Source: Mimachlamys varia (lineage: Eukaryota; Mollusca; Bivalvia; Pectinida; Pectinidae). From it: a stretch of DNA of 64,000 bases. The notes under the pieces were generated by a model. It was not told where the DNA came from. It did not search any database and saw nothing but the letters and a program-made list of their open reading frames with translations. Within the stretch, counting starts at the first letter, position 1; the number at the start of each line of letters is the position of its first letter. The stretch is from NCBI GenBank assembly GCA_947623455.1, contig OX392529.1, forward strand, positions 59,911,186-59,975,185, read 5' to 3'. Shown here piece by piece: positions 23,667 to 33,916 of the stretch. Position numbers and translations under genes: made by a program.

Positions 23667-25039
23667 TCACCTATTGTCCTGAGCTTGTGCCATGTCTATG
23701 AAATCTTCTATGTTGTCATCAGATACAATGCACAGATTGTGGAGAATACATGCAGACATCACCAAATGACAAATCTGTGTAACATCAGCACAATAGACCT
23801 TTTGAAGTCGTCTAAAACGTCCCTTAACATGCGCGTTGGCTCGTTCTACACATTGTCTGGCAGATGAAAAAGCCTTGTTAAGGCGTCTTTGAGCAGGACT
23901 CAGATGAGCATTGTCTCTAAATGGTGTCATTAGCCATGGTTTAAGAGGATAGGCTCCATCTCCGAGTATTTAATGATTGTTTAGTATCTTTTCTCCATTC
24001 TCTGCTTTCCTGAACAGTTCACAGTTTCTCAACACCCTCGCGTCGTGTGTGCTACCTGGCCATCCTACGTATGCATCATTTATGACCAAATTATCGTCCA
24101 CAACAAGTTGCAGTTGAATGGATGCGAAACCTTTTCTCCTTAACATGCGCGTTGGCTCGTTCTACACATTGTCTGGCAGATGAAAAAGCCTTGTTAAGGC
24201 GTCTTTGAGCAGGACTAAGATGAGCATTGTCTCTAAATGGTGTCATTAGCCATGGTTTAAGAGGATAGGCTCCATCTCCGAGTATTTAATGATTGTTTAG
24301 TATCTTTTCTCCATTCTCTGCTTTCCTGAACAGTTCACAGTTTCTCAACACCCTCGCGTCGTGTGTGCTACCTGGCCATCCTACGTATGCATCATTTATG
24401 ACCAAATTATCGTCCACAACAAGTTGCAGTTGAATGGATGCGAAACCTTTTCTATTGATATAGTCGTTTTGGCCACCAGGAAATTCACGATTGGAATATG
24501 TGTCCCATCCAAAGCTCCGACAATGCCTGTGAAGTTGTATCTATCTTCAAAACTTTGAGATATGTCACGCTGTCTCTCATACGTTGGCCAAGCAATGTAA
24601 TTGTGTTTCAAACCCGTGATCAGTTCCGAAACACTTCTGATGCACGAATGAACTAACCATTCGCTTACACCGAATATCAAGGCTATTTCACGCTGGCTAT
24701 CTTGATTTGACAGATACCATATAAATATATATAACTGTTTATTGGGGGCTACTGGTAATAATCCACCGCGATAATTTTTGTCAGGGGTTCTCGGATCTCG
24801 TCTAACAGGTGGTTGTATACAGTCCTGCTTATACGGAAATGTCTTCGAAATTCAGCGTCGGACCATTTTGACACAACATTTCCCACAAAACCTTCCATTT
24901 TCGGTCTTTCTTCTCTCGCCAGTGAGGTAAACGCACATACAAAGGGCACAGGGTCATAAATGTTCAATTGACAGTCTATAGATCGTAAACTGTCTTCAAG
25001 CATGTGATAATACCCAAGTAGCTCTAATCGGTCTGCCAT
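23667..25039 (-). pseudogene. PIF/Harbinger transposase (HARBI1-like DDE), disrupted
   Basis: Minus strand; start ATG at 25039 (CAAAGATGGCAGACC). N-terminal part: SDAEFRRHFRISRTVYN. Catalytic blocks: IVGALDGTHIPI (first Asp), then, after a frameshift, GGQNDYINRKGF, GWPGSTHDARVLRN (second Asp) and ARQCVERANAHVKGRFRRL (Glu), ending VMSACILHNLC and a stop at about 23667. Damage: a frameshift near 24785, another near 24485, an in-frame TAA in the ILNNH block, and a 316-bp tandem duplication covering the second half of the domain, which shifts frame again. The family normally works with a DNA-binding partner protein made from the same element. Confidence 0.88.
23822..24453. repeat. 316-bp tandem duplication inside the transposase gene
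   Basis: 23822-24137 and 24138-24453 are nearly identical; I see one difference in the parts compared (ACTCAGATG versus ACTAAGATG). The unit runs from the CTTAACATGCGCGTTGGC block to CGAAACCTTTTCT. 316 is not a multiple of three, so it breaks the frame. The near-identity means either a very recent duplication or an assembly error. Confidence 0.9.
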
Positions 25040-25152
25040 CTTTGTTTTGTTCCCGTCAGTTCTTGGTGTTAGGGCGTGATACCCCGGGAACATATAAGAA
25101 CATGTTCTTGGTCGTTCTCGAGTAAAGAGAACGGCTTCGCCCAAAGACACCC

Positions 25153-25295
25153 TTGGTCATCTCGGCACTTACATTGTAGGCACTTGGTCACCTCGGCACT
25201 TGTATTTTCGGCACTTAAATTTTAGACACTTGGTCACCTCGGCACTTATATTTAGACGACGTTTTAGACACTTCGTCACCCCGGCACTTGCACTC
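25153..25295. repeat. Minisatellite, right flank of the Harbinger element
   Basis: Starts with the TTG target duplication and repeats GGCACTTGGTCACCTCGGCA with variants (GACACTTCGTCACCCCGGCA) at about 20-40 bp spacing. It is the continuation of 17186-17283. Confidence 0.8.
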
Positions 25296-25920
25296 CCCGA
25301 ATATCCACAACGATAATCCCTGACCTTATAGTGTCAACAGTTCCGCGAAATTAAAAATTCGTATAAAGGGGAACAACTCGTTAAACCCGATGCGTTTTTC
25401 CCCCCCGAATCATTTTAAAGAATAACCTAATGAGAATGTGTTGTTTTTGCTCGACTATAACGTTACACTACCCCAATTTGATCAGACTCGTGTGTTTTGT
25501 TTTCTTATGATGATATGAAATCAGTCCAATATAAAATGACATTTATTTATGTCATGTAACAGGTACATTTAAATTGTACCTAATGATAAAATGTTGCATT
25601 GGGCGCAACTTCGTATTGGTATTCGATAATAATAACACAACAAAAACTGACTTATATGAGTCAATTTTAATGTATTGCAAATCAACAATATAATCATCAA
25701 CATTATATAAATACATAAAGTGTTCAAAAATATCACGGCATAACGAAACAAGGAACGACATGGTTAAAGTAACAAACAGTATTTACGATGAAATAATCTT
25801 CCTGAAATTGTTGCGCTAGCGCCGAAGTGAACACATTGACAAATAGACTGTATACGTACTGGGAGAACAAGGAACTCCTACAAAATGAAAGAGTCATAGC
25901 TGTTCATATTTTCAAAGAGA
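25296..25920. other. Intergenic, no feature seen
   Basis: AT-rich sequence between the minisatellite and the MULE-like pseudogene. Reading frames at 25552-25761 have no recognisable product. Confidence 0.4.
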
Positions 25921-25929
25921 GAATCACAC

Positions 25930-27166
25930 ACTACAGGAGGAAAGAACACTCTCTCCGGAGTCGGCTGGTAGAGATATCCTGCTTGCTGTAGGCTTCCCCT
26001 GGACCTGTGTAACCCGCTGTTGCTGATACCGTCTCAGCTTCCCCTCAGAGATTATCCGGATCTGAAGAGGGATGGCGTCGGCCTCCTTGTACAGCTCTTG
26101 GCAGAAAGCCACTGGCCCACAGGTGCTGCACCGGGAGTTGGGTATGTTGTGCCAGCCCTCAACGTCATTGTTGGTCCGGATGGTCTGTCCATACACACTC
26201 CATTTGTCCATTTATTTTGAAGACCTTAAATAGAAATAATATTTGTTATATCAAGTATATTCATGTATATAACACATTATGTAACTTATATACTACGATA
26301 CTCTATTATTCATCACATGGCAATTTAAGCATTCAAATTGTTAGGCTGTTTTATAATTTTATAAACGAATCTTTTAATTGTCTCGTCTCATCAATACATA
26401 TATTTCATAATTAATTTACTGTCGTTTATGAGTTACTTATCATTATGTACCTGCTTCTGATCCACGTGTTGTAGACGTAGTCAATGAATGTCTGAAGTTC
26501 CGGGGAACGCGCCTGCTTGTCTAGCTTGCCAAAAGCAGATCTGATCTGTTGAGGAGGCAGAAATTTGAGGGCCATCACCTGTCTGAGGAACATGAAGACA
26601 CTTCTCGTTGTAGGCTTTCTGAAATTGTAACAAAAAAAAACATTATTCACTCGTGTTACTTCAATGATATATCTTGGACATTATTGTGTTTTCGTATTGT
26701 CATTTATACATCAAATTTACTACAAATAATACTTCAACTTTGATGGTTTATGTTACATTTTCAGGATCAATAAAATATATTCTATTATAACTTGAACAAC
26801 AGAAGTAGCTTATGAATGCTCATTCCTTTAACTATTGATATTGTTTTGCCATGAGTAAACTTATAAAACTATTTAGTTACAATGATTACCTGCATTCGAA
26901 GCTCCTGGACTTTCCTGATAAGGGCTTGAGACCAGTGGAACGCGCAGCCCTGGATTCTGGTGTCCTCTCCAAATCTTTCCCGGATAGCCTGCCATACTGC
27001 TGCCTCAAAGTCCACAACGAAAAGTCTGAATGGCTCGGAGGACCTATACCAGATAGATATGATCGTAATGAACGTTTATCAGTCGTTAGGATTCAATACA
27101 ATACAATATATATTTACCTTCACGGTGTAAGAAAACCTGCGGTTATCGACCAGCTTCCGTCTGCAA
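25930..27166 (-). pseudogene. FLYWCH/MULE transposase-like gene, four exon remnants
   Basis: Minus-strand order. About 27164-27120: RKLVDNRRFSYTVK before a GTAAAT donor, the start of a FLYWCH zinc-finger domain. 27043-26890: FVVDFEAAVWQAIRE then GCAFHWSQALIRKV, the MULE transposase core (final catalytic acidic region and CxFHxxQ). 26618-26451: AYNEK in one frame, then after a 1-base shift LRQVMALKFLPPQQIRSAF and FIDYVYNTWIRS. 26210-25930: WSVYGQTIRTNNDVEGWHN, then REISEGKLRRYQQQ-like sequence to a stop. Acceptors and donors are good, but the frameshift and a TAA before the last segment make it a pseudogene. A CR1-like LINE abuts the FLYWCH exon, so the upstream exons are lost or displaced. 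Host genes of this family also exist. Confidence 0.7.
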
Positions 27167-28943
27167 TAAATTTTATTAATTGGGTTTCACATGATCTAGA
27201 TTGTCTAAAACCTTGCTGAAGAGGATATAAAATATTATTTTGGTCTGCATGAGTCATGATGGAACTGACAACTATATGTTCAAGTAACTTGCTGCAGATA
27301 CATGTTAAAGAAATGGGCCTGTAATTTTCTGTGTTATACTTGGTACCTTGTTTGAAAATGGGGGAAACATGTGCTATCTTCCAATCAGCAGGTACAATGC
27401 CTGATTCCAAAGAGTTTTTGAAGAGAAGTGTTAAAATAGGTGATATTTCTATGGCCATTTCTTTCAAGAATTTGGGTTTGATGTTATCCGGACCCGCAGC
27501 ATTTGCTGGATTCAAGTTTTTAAGTAATTTTGTAATCCCTTCAATTGTTACATGTATATTACTTAAGATAGTATATTGATGATTTGCCATGTTATATTTC
27601 TGTTTGAAGTCTGCAGGAGTGATTGGATATTATTTTGTAAAGACTGATTGAAACCGAGTGTTAAGAATTTCTACTTTTGTTTTGTTGTCTGTGAGTAGTT
27701 TACCATCAGATTTTAAGGGAGCTACACCATTATGATAAATCTTCTGGTGTTTAATTTAGGTCCAAAATTTTTTCATCGGGAAGTCAGTGTTTGGGTTTTG
27801 TGGAGTGATGATTTCCTCCATGTACCTCCAGTAAGCCAGCCTAATTTCCTTTTGGATCTGATGTTTTAGGGACTTGAATTTAGATTTGAGCTCAATATGG
27901 CCAGATTTTTTCATTTTCCTATAAAGATGATCACGCTTTCTTATCTGGCTCTTAATATAGGGTGTGATCCAGGGCTGGCCTTCTCTAGATTTTGCATTTG
28001 TATGAGGGATATGATCTTTTACACAATTTTGTACCGTCTCTTTAAACATTTGCCAGATTTCGACAGTTGATTTGTCCGAGTTTAACAGTTTTTCATATAG
28101 GTGTCCAAACCATGAGCGCTTCGAGTGTCTGAAGTTTTTGGTTGATAGTAAGAACAAATATACAATGATCTGTTACCTACAATATCAAGTTTTGCCCAAG
28201 TAATTTCACAGTCAGTGGGAGGCGATAGGACATCTTCTCCTACGCTTAAATACTCCTTCGATATGGCAATGAGGACGCCTCCTCCTTCTTTACCACCTTC
28301 ATGTGTATTCCTATCCTTACGATAGATATTAAATTCAGGAGGATAGTACTCAGAGTCTTTGTTGCGAGGGTTTAACCATGTTTCGGTGCCAATGATGATG
28401 TCTGGCTTTGTACTATCAATAATGTTAGTTAATAAATGTTTTTTATTTTTGATGGACTGGAAGTTTATGTTCACTATTCTTAGGGGTTTCTTAATTATAT
28501 GACTTTTCTTTTTTCTTGTCGGAGTTGATTAATTGATAGGCATAGGAGGGTTGTCCTCTTTGATGGAAGTATGCAGTAGGCTTTCAAAATGATTTGATAA
28601 AAACATCAAATGTTATGGAGCTGTACTTGGGCTTATTGCACTGAATACAATACCAGCTAACCATGCTGTCATTTAACTCTTCGTAAGACCTGGTGTTTAT
28701 GTTCTGACAATCAATGTGATACCACTGGTCACATGACTCACAAACAATGCATCGATGGTCCCATGTTACAGTCTTGTCACATGAGCCACACATCAATTTA
28801 GTACTATCATTACATGGGCCTGGGTTCATCTCGATGTCATTTGAATTAATTATCAACAATACAATGTTACAATAAAATTGTTTTTCCTGGCTGCAATTAG
28901 TTCGGATTTGTTTGGGTGTCCTAAATAACACATTAAAAGACAC
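27167..28943 (-). mobile_element. CR1-like LINE fragment with 2A motif, PHD finger and endonuclease
   Basis: Minus strand, read from 28943 down. A frame (28943-28584) has a 2A-like motif NSNDIEMNPGP (DxExNPGP codons 28838-28815) directly before a PHD-type finger (CGSC, CESC, WYHIDC, WYCIQC). Next is an APE endonuclease start (28474-28082: PDIIIGTETWL, EGGGVLIAI), then the linker (28157-27756: GQPWITPYIKSQIRKRDHLY) and the RT N-terminal half (27590-27170: NPANAAGPDNIKP, YRPISLTCICSKLLE, QQGFRQSRSCETQL). Frames are broken between blocks. RT stops at about 27166, before the YADD motif. Losing the 3' rather than the 5' end is unusual for a LINE and suggests rearrangement at the junction with the FLYWCH exon. 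Confidence 0.85.
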
Positions 28944-29269
28944 TTTCCGAGGTCATGACATTCACTTTAGCAAGCTGAATGATGATGATGTAAATGGTAC
29001 GATTCATTTCTGGGTACTAATGGTGCATATGTCAAAAACAAAAAGGCGAGCAACGCCAACATGTTCGAGAATTATGACCAAACTTACTGGTGTAAGGTGA
29101 CTGGTTGGACCGGTGATGACATAACACAAGACATAGTTAAAACGGATGATGGATTATACTCTTCGCCCCTAGTGTAACCCTAGGGTACAAAATAATGTTC
29201 AACACAAATGAAGCAAGTGTAAGTATATGATAACACAAGGAGCTTTCGCATTGGTAGTGGTTTGTTTAC
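28944..29269. other. Upstream flank of the LINE, nothing recognised
   Basis: No supported gene. A short frame (28912-29100) overlaps the LINE 5' end and shows no domain. Confidence 0.4.
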
Positions 29270-29511
29270 ACCGGAAGTCGGGTGTCAGAGCGGCAAAAAT
29301 GAACTGGTACTACGAGTTTTTTTCTTTATTGAGAAAGGAAAGAAAAGACTGCAATATTGCTAACCATACTAGGAACCGACTATATACAAATTGTTAGGTT
29401 ATGGTGATATACCCATTCGTTTCATCGACTCCAAATTAGAGAAAACAAGGAAAAATCGCTTCAATACAGCGGAGCTGTGAAAAAGACGTCCATCTTCCTT
29501 GCGCATGCGCA
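29270..29511. promoter_or_regulatory. Candidate CpG-type promoter: ETS and NRF1 motifs
   Basis: ACCGGAAGT (29270-29278) is the ETS/GABP consensus and TGCGCATGCGCA (29500-29511) is the perfect palindromic NRF1 site. Both are typical of TATA-less promoters. The pair lies about 0.9-1.1 kb upstream of the first recognised exon of the tnp2-like gene. Between them an ATG at 29299 opens a 32-codon frame (MNWYYEFFSLLRKE) that could be a leader or chance. Promoter activity is inferred from motifs only. Confidence 0.35.
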
Positions 29512-30386
29512 CCCTCCTGATAAGTTTACTGTATAGGCACCTACATGTCTAATAGGCCTGGCGTCGTTTTGATCTTTATTCTTGTTTTATATAATACCAT
29601 TGCAGAAATCATGCAATAACTCTTGAAGTCAGCTGCAGTAAATTATATTAATATTATCGGAAAGCAGAGCAAATAATTCTCTACATGATTCTGAAATTTC
29701 AATAAAATGCAATGGAAAGAAAAGTCATAGGAACTTGTCAAAATGCATGAAATGTATAGGCCTAGTGATAATATTACGTGTCTGATATATATTGCACTAC
29801 ACTGTATGGACCGTTGTCAAGGTTACATGTCTAGTCTTATATCTTTATCATAAAATTTACAATATGCAAATTACATGCAACGAGTGGTTGTTGGATATGG
29901 AATTTACTTCACTCTCGCAGGGACTTTCCTTGGTATATTTTGGGAATGCTACAAATCGTCAAATTGGGAAAATAAAGGGCGGAAAGGGTGGGGGGACTGT
30001 AAAACTGTAAAACTACATCTCAAAATGATACAGCTTGTAAGCAATATTATTTCTGACTGCAATTTTTTTAATAAAATTAAATAATTAGAATGGAGGTCTT
30101 TATATGGCCTAAGAAACATATAATATTATAATCAGAAGAATTATTAAACGGTAATTGGTCCCTAGTGTTCACTTTTTACTCACACCTGTTGGCAGTTCAT
30201 ATAGGGATTGAACGGCGTTTTTTAAATTTTCATGCCGGTATGAATGCAAAACGGTTACATCCATATTGCATGAAGCCCGCTAAATCATTCATTCAAACTC
30301 TACAATGACTACGACAATGGGCTCAATATGACTCAATATGAATATATTATTCAATAATACATATAATTATATTCTTTGTCTTTCAG
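29512..30386. other. Spacer with one arm of a palindromic repeat
   Basis: Bases 29877-29924 (ACGAGTGGTTGTTGGATATG and onward through CACTCTCG) match the left arm of the palindrome at 63097-63242, here without the second arm. No other feature seen; 5' exons of the next gene could be hidden here. Confidence 0.5.
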
Positions 30387-33300
30387 GTATTACACCATAC
30401 CAATTATTTCAAGACTGAAACAGATGCTAGAAGTGCCTTGTCTGTCAGAGCTTTTGGCAAAGAAGAAAGGGAGGTTTGGGCCTTTCATGGAGGATATTCA
30501 CACAACGCCAGCATGGCATCAATTCCAGCAGGAGATGGGAAGGGATCAAAACAGCCGGACTGTTGCTATTAGTTATTGTTCGGATGGATTTAATCCATAC
30601 CATCATCAGACCACCTCCAGGAACTACAGCATTTGGGCACAGTCAGGCATAATTCTCAACCTACCGGCTGAAGTCAGGACCCACAACCCAATGCTGTTTG
30701 GATTGATAAGTGGTGAGTTTAATGGAAAATTTATCAAGACTAGAAATGCAAAAAATTAAAACTTTCATAATTCGCCATGTTGGATAGAGATTGCTTATGG
30801 AAGAAAGCTATATAAAAAATATCTGTCTTACATAGCATATCATGCAACATGATGTCACAATGGCTCAACAATTAAGTGACGTCACAAATACGGTAAACGC
30901 TAATGCTGAAAGGAGAAAACAATGATGTGAACCTTTTCACAAAGTTTTAACAATAAATATTAGAAAGGCGAGAGTAATATTTGTATGCAAACTTTTTTTT
31001 GCGAATATGGGGCATGCTTAATCTTGCTGATTCGTTTATATAAATAAAGTTAAGGAAAAAGTTGAAATTTTGATGGTAGTCAGTCAAAACATATTGTCAT
31101 GGTTTTTGAACTTATTCAGGTGCTTTATATGAGAGAAACTTACTTTTTAATGACCAAAGGTGTAAGATAGAGGAATTTCAACATCAGGGTTTTCAAATTT
31201 GGCAAAAGCTCCGGGTTTTACTAAATTTGAAAATTTCCCTATCTTCAATGAACTTGGTAGGGGTACTGAAATCACCTTGATTGTGTTTGTCTGTAAAGCT
31301 TTGGGTCAAGTTTCTTAAGATTACTATTATTGGGTTCAGCACTCTTTGGTACCTTGCAACTTGAACGTCTGTTACTCTACAGTTTTCTTGTCTTAATATC
31401 AAATGTAAAAGTGATGTGGTCAAGATACGAAGGATGATTTCGCGATCATTAGGCCTTTAATAGGTTTCTGAATGAACTTACTATATAACAACCGTGTCTT
31501 AGTGGATGAACTTTCCATTTTGAAGCACATGACATCTCCACAGATTCTTTGACAACACTGAAGGGTGGAGTTATGATGCTTGTCTGTGATATACCTGGAG
31601 CTGCCAAAGAACAGAACAGGGTGCAACACTGCAGCATGAAAGCTTGCCCTCACTGCAACTTAGAAGGTACTGCTTTGGATATATAACCTTTCCTAGGGCA
31701 ATTATATTTAAAATAAGTGCATATCCACATGCAAATAAATTCCACACCATGCCTACTATTTTAATAGAGAGTTTGGAAGTATCATTTCGAACATTGTATT
31801 TTTTCTATTTAACATACATAAATATTATTAATTGATGTTAAGAAAATTGTCCACCAGATACATTTTTGTATTTGTCTTTGTATTATTACATTTATCTTGC
31901 CCATTCCTGGAATAAGCCAACTTTTTTCAATCATATAGGTTTTGTTTTGGTTATAACAACCAAATGTCTTTATCTGTTTTGAGTCACCTAAGACAAATCC
32001 TTCTGTAATTTTGCCTGCATAGTTTTGTCAGTTCGTAATCAGTTTCTTCCTTTGATCATGCTCTGAAAAAGGTGATAATGGTAAGATATCATTTCAGCTA
32101 TTCCTGATGTCTAATTGCAGATTTTTTTTATATTTCCCAGGTGAGCACAGCTTCATACTGGACAAAGTCATCTTTTTAGGCAGCCGGAAATTCACTATGA
32201 TGATGACGGCCTAAGACATCAGACAGATTTTCCTTCTGGTAGAGAAGAGAGGGAGACCGTTAGATTGCGGACAAACCAGGAGGAACTTGCCTACTCCAGG
32301 TGTCTGGACTCCTTCAAAATTCAAGAAATGACCGGGTAATTATTTTTTACTAAAACAATACTTAGGAAAGAAAAGAGTTTGTAGGGCATGATCAGTGAAG
32401 GAACTGGTAGGGAGAGACTTTAACCACACTGAAGTATTACCCCAAACATACATTATAACTAATGATTGTCATGAGATAGTTTTTGAAAATCTACATATTA
32501 GGAAATACAAAATTATTAGTGCAAAGGAAAATGATATTTTGATCTATAGTACAAATATATACGTCAAGGTGATGCCAAAGCAACAGTCCCTCACCGAGTT
32601 AAATGGTAATATTATAACTTACCAAACTGATCAGCTCAAATGTCAACATCTAAATGATGCACCTCTTTAACCGTTACTCATTTTGTAATGACATTATGAA
32701 GCACAGTTGTCAGAATCAAGCAAATGTCAATCAAGCAAATCTCAAGGTCATCGGATCAAACGTCATGTTATATGCAACAAAAATTTGTTTATTCTTCATA
32801 ACAAAATACTCTTATTTTTTCAGATTCTTTACATATTAATTTTATACTACAATTGCAGGGCCCAAAGAGATGGTTTCGATTTTCTTGTCATCTAGTTAAT
32901 AATTAATATCTTTTTAATTTCGAGAAAAAAAAGAGATATGTTCTTATTCCTACAGTTACATTCTTTTTCATGCTATTCTTAATCCTATGAGGTTCAAATG
33001 ATATTTTTATTTTAACCTTTCCTTTGTGGACAGGAAAGTTGACAAGCCCTTGTGGAGTGGATTTGCCAGGGACACAGGCCATCATGGTAGCCGCCAGTGG
33101 TTCAAGCTAGGATTAGACCCGCGTCGGCATCATGCTCCAGTTAAACCGATGCATGCGATAAAGGTTAACATGCATTTCAAGTTACATACATAGTGTTTTC
33201 GGCATACTCGCACAGTCATATCAATCTTCTTATTCAAAGATTACTTTAATGAAATATATTGTCATGCCCTTGGGTCTACAAACAATATAATTTCATTTTT

Positions 33301-33390
33301 TTTTAATTTTTTCCTATTTTCAAGAGAGAAGATTACACTTTTTTTCTATAAAAAAGATTGTTCACTTAAATGTCAATTTTTTAACCCATT

Positions 33391-33916
33391 CAAAGGTAGT
33401 TTCTTTTTGAGAATAGATTTAGATTAACACTATGTGTATCATAACGGTATTATTTCATCAGGGATTTGTAATCATTGTGCCAGTCCATCTGTCCACACTT
33501 TGGTTTTCCAGAAGTTTTCAGATGTTCATTTGGTGTTTTGATAATCCTTTGTTTAAAGTAACTTGAATGGAAACTTTAATATTGCATCTTCTTCATCTTG
33601 TTAATTATCTAATTTTAAGGTGTTTTTTTCTACTACTACTATTTAGGTCATAGCAGAGCATATCACACGGCTGCTCAATGGGACAGATGATGGGCCAAAG
33701 GTCAGGTCAGAGAAAAGGAGCCATGGTCGATTCATAGATTGCTGCCCAGGTTCAATTTTCCGAACGCATTCAAAGGTAAAGTTAATTTTTGAGAACAAAT
33801 TTAGATAAACACTATTGTGTATCATAACAGTATTATTTCATCAGGGATTTGTAATCATTGTGCCAGTCCATCTGTCCACACTTTGGTTTTCCAGAAGTTT
33901 TCAGATGTTCATTTGT
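33391..33916. repeat. Intronic direct duplication of ~145 bp
   Basis: 33391-33532 and 33765-33916 share CATTCAAAGGTA at the start and a near-identical block GGGATTTGTAATCATTGTGC to TTTTCAGATGTTCATTTG. The second copy starts in the end of an exon (33647-33775) and runs into the intron, so the first copy carries a duplicated exon end and donor site. Confidence 0.8.

Larger units (their letters stand above)
17284..25152. mobile_element. Complete PIF/Harbinger DNA transposon, 7.9 kb
   Basis: Perfect 16-bp inverted ends, GGGTGTCTTTGGGCGA, at 17284-17299 and (complement) 25137-25152, with looser inverted similarity for another ~100 bp (GAGAACA-rich, then CGCCCTAACA). A 3-bp duplication, TTG, flanks it at 17281-17283 and 25153-25155. 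Removing the element plus one TTG restores a continuous minisatellite monomer (CACTTGGTCATCTCGGCACT), which supports the boundaries. A 3-bp duplication and this gene content fit PIF/Harbinger. It holds two convergent genes, a PHD-like gene on plus (18202-23331) and the transposase on minus (25039-23667), together with a SINE, tandem repeats and a 316-bp duplication. Confidence 0.9.

Noticed and set aside
23511..23867. Plus-strand ORF at the end of the Harbinger transposase
   Set aside because: It is the reverse of the transposase C-terminus, which has clear family motifs on the minus strand.
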